DNA from: CAYWNA01 sp964459305
GTDB taxonomy: Bacteria; Planctomycetota; Planctomycetia; Pirellulales; Pirellulaceae
Direction of reading: 5' to 3'
NCBI GenBank assembly: GCA_964459305.1
Contig: CAYWNA010000243.1
Location: 1 to 20,590, forward strand
DNA: 20,590 bases
The translations under genes and the position numbers were made by a program. Positions 15,513-20,590 of this stretch are shown here, one piece after another. Position 1 is the stretch's first letter. Every line of letters begins with the position of its first letter. Below the pieces are notes generated by a model. It did no database searches, had not been told where the DNA came from, and saw nothing but the letters and a program-made list of their open reading frames with translations.

Positions 15513-17453
15513 ATGCGGCGTGCAGTCCTAACAACATTGTCGAGCTTCACATTGACGGTTTCGAGTCTGGCTGTGTGTGCCGGTGACTACAACGCCACGA
15601 ATGAGAACGGCGTTCGGATCTTCTCCGATGTGCCTCCGGTGGGCGTGCACCCGCGCGTGCTGATGAGTCCGGAGGACCTGCCGGCCTGGCGGGAGGAGGT
15701 CATCAAGACCTATCGCGGCGAGACGTTCTTCGCAACGCGGTTTGAGTCCAAACGAATTGACACGCTGGCAGGCATCTGGTGCGGCTACCATGGGGAACTC
15801 GGACCCATGCTGCTGGCCATCGAGGGCGAAGAAGGCTACCGGCCCGACCAGTGGGAGAGATTCCGGCAGGCAATCGGTCACTGGGTCGAGGTTCACATCT
15901 ACGAGACCGGCGGTTCTAACGAGGATGGCTATACGATTAACACCGCGCTGCGAGAGGGGCAGTTCACGCTGTTGGCAATGGCCCGTCGTGGCGAGAACTA
16001 CTTCGATCGCCCCAACATCCGCAACTACTGGAAGTGGGCCGTGTTGTCGCTCGTGCCCGGTGAAGACACGGGCGAAACCGTGGGCTACTCTTCCTGCCGA
16101 GCGGCTCCGTATGAGAGCGCCCCGGTGATGGCCCGATGGGTGGCACCAGGCGATAAGTGCATCAATTTCTACCTTCGTCAGTACAAAGGCCAGGACTACA
16201 GTCGCCAGAACCGGTGGCAATACGCGCCCATGAGCACGCTGTTCTGCATGAACTGGGAAGACACCAACGCCTTGCCACTGGACATGGCGAAACTTGACCT
16301 GCCCATCACGGCCGCTTTTCCCTACCAAGGCCTGTTCATAACGCGCAGCGATTGGTCGGACGACGCAGCCTATCTGAATGTGCTTTCGCGGCAGGATGCG
16401 TGGTGCGATCGGCATGAGAACGTCGACCGCGGGCGATTCGTCTTTGCCGCACTCGGCCGACGCTGGGCCATCGACCGCCCGTGGGGCCAGACGCTGAACA
16501 GCGGCGACCACAATCTGGTTCACATCGACGGCACGGCCCAAGCCGAGGCCAGCGTGGGACGCGGCAAGGCCCCCAGTGCTCGGTTGATCAAACACGGCAA
16601 CGTCGAAAACGGAAACCGAAGAGATGAAGTAAGTCCGAGCTTGCTGAGCTACGCAGTGATGGACTTGAAGAACGCCTACGATTGGCTCTGGTCTCACAGT
16701 TGGACCAAACCCGGCGAAGGCTGGGAACCGGAAACTCGCAGTTTTGGGGAACTGGGCTGGGCATGGAATCGCCCCGGCCAGCCACCGACGCTTCATGGGC
16801 ACGACGACGAAAAGTCTCCCAAGTACAACTTCATGGGCTGCAATCTCTGGCGAATACCCAACAATCCGGTCGAGCATTGCTGGCGAACGGGCGTACTCGT
16901 TCGAGGCCCGCATCCTTACGCGATCATTATTGATGATGTCAAGAAAGATGATCGGGAGCGCACCTATGACTGGTATATGCAAGTCCCCGACGACGTGGAA
17001 TTCGTCCCGCAGGCCAACGGAAGCATCCTGTTGACCGAAAAGGACGAGCAGCGTACCTATGACCGCCCAAATGTCGGCTCGCGGCGATTGCTGATCCTGC
17101 CTCTCGGACCCGGCAAACCGATGGTCAAGCTGGAAGAGTACACGTCGGGCATTTCTCGTCGCCAGGCGCACAGGGCTCGGCGGCTTGTGATTTCCCGCAA
17201 GGCCCAGGAAGGGCGGTTCCGTGTTCTGCTCTATCCGTTCCGAACGACCGTCGAGCCAGCGGGGGCGAGCAGTAGAGAAGACTGGGGAAAGTACCCGCTG
17301 GGCGCTGCCCTCCCCGCCATAAGCCCCCCCACTTCAGAGACCATTTCTTTGAAGTTCGAGGACCAGAAGCATCAATGGACGTTCACGCCCAGCGAAAACG
17401 GTCGCAGCCACATCGTCCTGCAACGTGGCGGAGAGCTGTGGCAGATCGAATGA
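15513..17453 (+). CDS. Heparinase II/III-like polysaccharide lyase, possibly internally shortened
   Basis: 646 residues from the ATG at 15513 (AGGA upstream; the frame opens at 15459 without a site). A signal peptide runs through AVCAG. The N-terminus VHPRVLMSPEDLPAWREEV is the usual opening of the alpha-toroid of this family. GYHGELGPMLLAIEGEEGY and LLAMARRGENYF are toroid helices. FITRSDWSDDAAYLNVLS, then HENVDRGRFVFAALGRRWAID, mark the beta-sheet Heparinase II/III domain with its conserved His/Asp. The family cleaves acidic polysaccharides by beta-elimination. Around residue 87 (position about 15770) the sequence jumps from the first helix (SKRIDTLAG) to a late toroid helix, so perhaps 100-150 residues are missing, in frame. 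It lies 56 bp before the MocA gene and may be cotranscribed with it. Activity is uncertain because the toroid shapes the substrate cleft. Confidence 0.8.
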   Translation: MRRAVLTTLSSFTLTVSSLAVCAGDYNATNENGVRIFSDVPPVGVHPRVLMSPEDLPAWREEVIKTYRGETFFATRFESKRIDTLAGIWCGYHGELGPMLLAIEGEEGYRPDQWERFRQAIGHWVEVHIYETGGSNEDGYTINTALREGQFTLLAMARRGENYFDRPNIRNYWKWAVLSLVPGEDTGETVGYSSCRAAPYESAPVMARWVAPGDKCINFYLRQYKGQDYSRQNRWQYAPMSTLFCMNWEDTNALPLDMAKLDLPITAAFPYQGLFITRSDWSDDAAYLNVLSRQDAWCDRHENVDRGRFVFAALGRRWAIDRPWGQTLNSGDHNLVHIDGTAQAEASVGRGKAPSARLIKHGNVENGNRRDEVSPSLLSYAVMDLKNAYDWLWSHSWTKPGEGWEPETRSFGELGWAWNRPGQPPTLHGHDDEKSPKYNFMGCNLWRIPNNPVEHCWRTGVLVRGPHPYAIIIDDVKKDDRERTYDWYMQVPDDVEFVPQANGSILLTEKDEQRTYDRPNVGSRRLLILPLGPGKPMVKLEEYTSGISRRQAHRARRLVISRKAQEGRFRVLLYPFRTTVEPAGASSREDWGKYPLGAALPAISPPTSETISLKFEDQKHQWTFTPSENGRSHIVLQRGGELWQIE

Positions 17454-17509
17454 CTGTTCAACCATCCTCGCAATGACACCAATCACGTTCTCCATAGGAG
17501 CATCCTCCC

Positions 17510-18118
17510 ATGAGGTTTTCCAGAAGACGTTTTATTCAAGCCGCAGCGGCGGCGACAACCGCTTTGCCGTATCTATGGACGAGCTCTTATGCTCGTTCGC
17601 AAGACAAGAACAGCCGACTGGGGATGATTGGGTGCGGAGGCAAAGGACGCGACGACGCCCGGCTCGCCGCCGAGCATGGCGATTTTATTGCCGTCTGCGA
17701 TGTGGATCGGCGGCGAGCCGAGTCCTACACGGCCAATCCGACTCTGAACGGCGACGGCCAACGCAAGTTGGACGTGTACACGGACCACAAAAAGATGTTG
17801 GAACGTGATGATATCGATGCGGTGATTTGTGCCACGCCCGACCATTGGCATACTCCCGTCTACGTGGATGCCCTTCGAGCCGGCAAGCACGGCTCGCACA
17901 TGGGCAACTTCTTCAAGTGCATCGAAACGGGCGCCAAACCGATTTCGGATGTTGTGACGGTCGGCAACGGAACCGTCACGTGCCATCTAGCCAACATCGC
18001 CCTGCGGTTGGGGCGGACGCTTGAATGGGATCCAGCAGCGGAAGCATTTGTCGACGATAAAGAAGCGAATTCCATGTTGAGCAGGGAGCAGCGGGAAGGC
18101 TATCAGATCGAGGCATGA
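17510..18118 (+). CDS. Tat-exported Gfo/Idh/MocA oxidoreductase with large internal deletion
   Basis: 202 residues, about half the usual 400-450. AGGAG lies 9 nt before the ATG. SRRRFIQ at residues 4-10 is a Tat motif. Residues about 36-65 form the NAD(P)-binding Rossmann start (RLGMIGCGGKGRDD, then FIAVCDVD), and DDIDAVICATPDHWHTPV is typical of the family. After ALRAGKH (residue 127) the expected EKP catalytic motif is absent. The sequence jumps straight to the family's C-terminal segment (SHMGNFFKCIETGAKPISDV, then CHLANIALRLGRTLEWDP). The whole substrate-binding half and the catalytic Lys are therefore missing, yet the frame is open to a natural end. Probably a non-functional relic, or an assembly artefact. 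It overlaps the discoidin remnant by 4 bp. Confidence 0.85.
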   Translation: MRFSRRRFIQAAAAATTALPYLWTSSYARSQDKNSRLGMIGCGGKGRDDARLAAEHGDFIAVCDVDRRRAESYTANPTLNGDGQRKLDVYTDHKKMLERDDIDAVICATPDHWHTPVYVDALRAGKHGSHMGNFFKCIETGAKPISDVVTVGNGTVTCHLANIALRLGRTLEWDPAAEAFVDDKEANSMLSREQREGYQIEA

Positions 18119-18420
18119 ACCCAGGCAGCGATACTGACCGCATGCCACGCATGCGGTCCGCCAAATATGAGAACGTCGAACACCATCGGGGGCGCTACGT
18201 GCGTTTCGTCGCTTTGGCATCGCCAAACAACGAACCCTGGGCCGGTGCCGCCGAGATAGATGTACCCAAACGTTGCATATTTCCTTGGCGAGCGGCGGGC
18301 GTCAGCCCGCTGATTGAAGTGGCAAACCTCACTCGGTATATCTATCGGAAGACTTCACCACCGGTGAATTCTAGAACGGCGTGTGGAACATTCGATTTGG
18401 TCGAGAAATCAGGGGCCTGA
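18115..18420 (+). pseudogene. Remnant of an F5/8 type C (discoidin) domain protein
   Basis: An open frame of 101 codons starts in the stop codon of the MocA gene. Residues about 17-50 (KYENVEHHRGRYVRFVALAS, then NNEPWAGAAEIDV) match the last two strands of a discoidin domain, a carbohydrate-binding module found at the ends of large secreted planctomycete enzymes. No signal peptide and no first half of the domain are present. After EIDV the frame runs into the hairpin repeat at 18285-18436 and loses all protein-like character. I read it as the 3' scar of a larger gene. Confidence 0.7.
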
Positions 18421-18436
18421 CGGCCCCCGCTTGCCG
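18285..18436. repeat. REP/BIME-like pair of inverted GC-rich hairpins
   Basis: Unit A at 18285-18310 contains GCGGGC-GTCA-GCCCGC, a 6-bp stem with a 4-nt loop. Unit B at 18412-18436 contains GGGGCC-TGAC-GGCCCC with the complementary loop. Their flanks (GGCGAGCGG before A, CCGCTTGCC after B) are near reverse complements, so the whole is an imperfect inverted pair about 100 bp apart. This is the layout of bacterial interspersed mosaic elements, which are moved by REP-associated tyrosine transposases. None is encoded here. Confidence 0.75.
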
Positions 18437-18549
18437 TCATTTCTGCAACCAACGAGTGTACTCATCCCCTAGGGAGAACTGTTATTGAAGCCACATCGAA
18501 AATCCAACGGCGAGCATCGTGGCGTGCAGCCGTGGAACGTGCCAGCCTT

Positions 18550-18553
18550 GGAG
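18550..18553 (+). promoter_or_regulatory. Shine-Dalgarno GGAG deciding the PQQ-propeller start
   Basis: GGAG lies 8 nt before the ATG at 18562, favouring it over the in-frame GTG at 18532 and giving a standard signal peptide near the N-terminus. Confidence 0.55.
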
Positions 18554-18561
18554 CAATAAGC

Positions 18562-19995
18562 ATGACAACACAACGAACAGTACACTCAGCGGTTCTCGCT
18601 TTCAGCCGACGTGTCACACTGATGGCTCTCACCGTCCTGGCGCTGTTGCCGGCCGCGTTGTTTGCCCAGGGACTGGCAGAGCTCCAGCATCGGGATGGGT
18701 TGGTCGTGTTCGTAGGGGTGCCCGACAAGCAGTTATTGGCATCGGTACGACAGAACTGGGAATGGCTTGTGCAGGTTCTCGTCCCGCAGACGGACGAAAA
18801 GACCGAGCTGAACATGCGATCGACGGAAGCGAAGCTTGGCCTCTCTCGCGATGGTCGAACGACGTTGCTGGAATACAGCGGCCGCGGTCTGCCGTACTGC
18901 GACAACAGCGTCAATCGCGTCGTTGTGGCCGGGCCCAGCGAGGTGGCGCGTGCCGAACTGATGCGGATCCTGGTTCCACGGGGCACGTTGGTAACGGTTG
19001 GCGGCGAGGTGTACGTGACCCTCGGATTCGAGGCACCTGTGAGTGTCCTCGATGCGGCAACGGGCGAGACAAAGGCGACCCTGCCTGGTACCGAGGGCAC
19101 AGAAGAGATACTGGTCAGCAATGGTGTTGTCCTGGTGGTAACGGGTGGCCCAAAGGCCGAACTGCGGGATTGGGCCGGAGCCCAGCGGGATTTCACGACG
19201 GGTGAGAAACACAAGCGGGGCTTGGTGGCTGTCAATGCCGCGACTCGCGAGCTACTCTGGCAAAGACGTGACCGGCAGACTGCAACCGTCCTGCCAATGT
19301 CCCTGGCGGTGAAGGAGGGTCGGGGGTTCTTTGTCAATGCCCAGGGCGTGACAGGATTCGATCTGAACACAGGCGAGCAACTCTGGCAGACGGCGGAACC
19401 CGTCGCGATGCGCCGGCAGGCCAAGTTCGCGCCAACGGACGTCATCGTCATCGACAATACGGTCTGGTACACATCAACGCCCGCCATGCTGGAGGGCAAC
19501 TTCAAGGAAGGTCGGGACCTGCGAACAGGGGAGGTTATCAAGACGATCAACGGCCCGGACATCAATCATGGCCGGTGCTATCGCAACAAAGCCACTTCCC
19601 GCTACCTTCTCGGTGGCAAGAATGGTCTCGACTTCATCGATCCTGATTCGCCTCGAACGCGACATGTGCCGCGTGGCATGCGTGGAACATGTCAGCTGGG
19701 GGTCTTGCCGTGCAACGGTCTGATCTATCTCCCACCCCACGCGTGCGTATGCGAACCGGAGCGAAAGTTGAACGGGTTCCTCGCTGTTTCGCAAGGCACT
19801 GAGCGTCCCTATCCGGACCCGTCGCAGCAGGGTCCCCGGTTTCGGCCCGGGCCCGCCTTCGGCCAAGTCCAGCGGCCCGATGCCGGGCGAGCCGAAGACG
19901 AGTGGCCGACGTTCCGGCACGCCCTGCTCTTGTGCGTACTCCCACGACTTGGCGGCCGTGGCCGACAGCATCAGAGCATGCTTGGGTTCATATAG
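18562..19995 (+). CDS. Degenerate methyltransferase-like/PQQ beta-propeller protein, truncated and fused to antisense DNA
   Basis: 477 codons, of which about 410 are genuine. A signal peptide is followed by a relic of a SAM-methyltransferase-like domain: LVVFVGVPDKQLLASV where relatives have a GCGDGKL-type glycine loop, and GLPYCDNSVNRVVV. The sequence jumps at residue about 141-145 (position 18980-18996) from MRILVPRGTL to the propeller strand VGGEVYVTLGFEAPVSVLDA. By comparison with remembered relatives, some 150 residues (the DEWTH region) are missing in frame. PQQ-type blades follow (LVAVNAATRELLWQRR, then VTGFDLNTGEQLWQT), ending with the conserved NGLIYLPPHACVCEPERKLN. After about 19791 the remaining 67 codons read antisense to another gene and carry no domain. 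Relatives are periplasmic proteins of about 1000 residues; this one is probably inactive. Confidence 0.75.
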   Translation: MTTQRTVHSAVLAFSRRVTLMALTVLALLPAALFAQGLAELQHRDGLVVFVGVPDKQLLASVRQNWEWLVQVLVPQTDEKTELNMRSTEAKLGLSRDGRTTLLEYSGRGLPYCDNSVNRVVVAGPSEVARAELMRILVPRGTLVTVGGEVYVTLGFEAPVSVLDAATGETKATLPGTEGTEEILVSNGVVLVVTGGPKAELRDWAGAQRDFTTGEKHKRGLVAVNAATRELLWQRRDRQTATVLPMSLAVKEGRGFFVNAQGVTGFDLNTGEQLWQTAEPVAMRRQAKFAPTDVIVIDNTVWYTSTPAMLEGNFKEGRDLRTGEVIKTINGPDINHGRCYRNKATSRYLLGGKNGLDFIDPDSPRTRHVPRGMRGTCQLGVLPCNGLIYLPPHACVCEPERKLNGFLAVSQGTERPYPDPSQQGPRFRPGPAFGQVQRPDAGRAEDEWPTFRHALLLCVLPRLGGRGRQHQSMLGFI

Positions 19996-20370
19996 CTGCG
20001 CGACAACGCAGGGCCATGGCATGCCTTTGGGCCACGGGTGGTTCCGGTACCGCCAGCCGTCACGGCCGAAGTTGAACTGCCCGTGGGCGTAGGGTGTTAT
20101 CAACGCGTCGGGTGCGTAGCGCTTAGTCTTCGTAACGACCTGGGCCACCATCTCCTTGATCGCCGGTGCATATCGCGGGTCGTGGCTGTACCGCTGCCAC
20201 TGCCTGAGCTCGGTGCTTATGACCGGGTAGTCGGGAGGCCTCCCACCAGACCACTGAGTGAACCGCCTGAGCCGCAAGAACGTCTCATCCAGGTGATCCA
20301 TCCACCATTCGTCCGTCGTGTACTCCCACGGCTTCGCGTCCTCCGGGAACTTGCCCTCGTCGAACGCGAA
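19831..20370 (-). pseudogene. Fragment of an unidentified protein gene, broken at both ends
   Basis: The minus frame is open from 20451 to 19474, but only the central part reads like a natural protein: FDEGKFPEDAKPWEYTTDEW, FLRLRRFTQWSGGRPPDYPV, STELRQWQRYSHDPRYAPAI, ALITPYAHGQFNFGRDGW, then VFGSPGIGPLDLAEGG. On the right it is cut by a transposase on the other strand, and on the left by the PQQ gene. The Trp/Tyr-rich, acidic composition suggests a secreted carbohydrate-active protein, but I recognise no family. No start codon or ribosome binding site belongs to it in this window. Confidence 0.6.
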
Positions 20371-20397
20371 CAACGCAAAAACCGTCTTGCACCCAGT

Positions 20398-20590
20398 CAT
20401 CCCGATCACAAGCAAGTCATTCCGCTCGCACCAGAGCCAATCATGAAGCAAGATGGCGACAACAAGAACGACTGTGAACGCAACGCAGGCAAGCGTCTAT
20501 TACAAAAGACTCGAAACGAACATCCGAACTTGAAACTGATCGTCGTGGAAGATGGTTTAGCCAGTAACGCGCCTCACATCCGGCACCTGA
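20398..20590 (+). mobile_element. 5'-truncated DDE transposase (KNDCERNA family, often labelled ISNCY), running off the window
   Basis: The plus frame from 20398 reads HPDHKQVIPLAPEPI, then QDGDNKNDCERNAGKR, HPNLKLIVVEDGLASNAPHI. This is the conserved centre of a DDE transposase family widespread in planctomycetes and proteobacteria; the Asp of VVED is probably catalytic. Upstream of 20398 the frame stays open but no longer resembles the family, so the first part of the gene is missing. The fragment abuts the antisense pseudogene at about 20370-20398. Whether the downstream part is intact cannot be seen. I see no terminal inverted repeat or target duplication at the left break. The ISNCY label is from memory. 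Confidence 0.72.

Larger units (their letters stand above)
18119..18561. other. Gap between the MocA and PQQ genes
   Basis: It holds the discoidin remnant, the hairpin pair at 18285-18436, and a short leader before the PQQ gene with GGAG at 18550-18553. No intact gene is present. Confidence 0.5.

Noticed and set aside
15528..17171. 547-codon minus-strand frame
   Set aside because: It lies wholly antisense to the heparinase-like gene, whose plus-strand product has clear family motifs; no start site or domain is visible on the minus strand.
17496..17509. GGAG-CATC-CTCC mini-hairpin over the MocA ribosome binding site as a regulatory switch
   Set aside because: A 4-bp stem is too weak to claim regulation.
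18462..19565. 367-codon minus-strand frame
   Set aside because: Antisense to the PQQ gene, Ser/Thr/Arg-rich without domain-like sequence.

Overview
The window looks like a piece of a planctomycete chromosome (Pirellulales-like). The grounds are protein families: a bacterial XPB helicase with helicase-associated partners, a hydrazine-synthase-alpha-like c-type cytochrome with a PD40 propeller, a methyltransferase/PQQ propeller protein, many large secreted carbohydrate-active enzymes, a Tat-exported Gfo/Idh/MocA oxidoreductase, and GC-rich coding DNA with structured intergenic inverted repeats. The lineage is an inference from gene content. I see no rRNA, tRNA or CRISPR array.

Left region (1-4.2 kb, all minus strand). 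A three-gene cassette is joined by two ATGA stop/start overlaps. It encodes a winged-helix-like protein, a 561-residue protein with a Helicase_C_3/XPB-N-like segment, and an XPB/Rad25 superfamily 2 helicase that runs off the left edge. Upstream of it lies a nested 69-bp inverted repeat.

Middle region (4.5-15.2 kb). These genes code mainly for exported proteins, most of them probably expressed singly: a nucleoside-hydrolase-like protein (-), a tandem-repeat secreted protein (+), a GH97 glycosidase (+), a LamG-plus-barrel putative glycosidase (-), a small CARDB-like protein (+), and a 1060-residue tri-heme HzsA-like protein (-) with an extra N-terminal module. Several gaps hold inverted or direct repeats.

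Right region (15.5-20.6 kb). This part looks rearranged. A heparinase II/III-like protein, a Gfo/Idh/MocA oxidoreductase and a PQQ propeller protein lie in the same direction. Each appears to lack an internal block without loss of reading frame. Between the last two are a discoidin (F5/8 C) remnant and a REP/BIME-like hairpin pair. The PQQ gene then ends abruptly in the antisense of an unrelated gene fragment, which itself abuts a 5'-truncated DDE transposase leaving the right edge.

The enzyme set (GH97, barrel glycosidase, heparinase-like lyase, MocA oxidoreductase, nucleoside hydrolase) fits scavenging of complex glycans and nucleosides outside the cytoplasm. The cytochrome and PQQ propeller are periplasmic proteins of unknown role. 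The most unusual signals are the run of internal in-frame losses followed by the two-breakpoint mosaic at the right end, and the translationally coupled XPB cassette.
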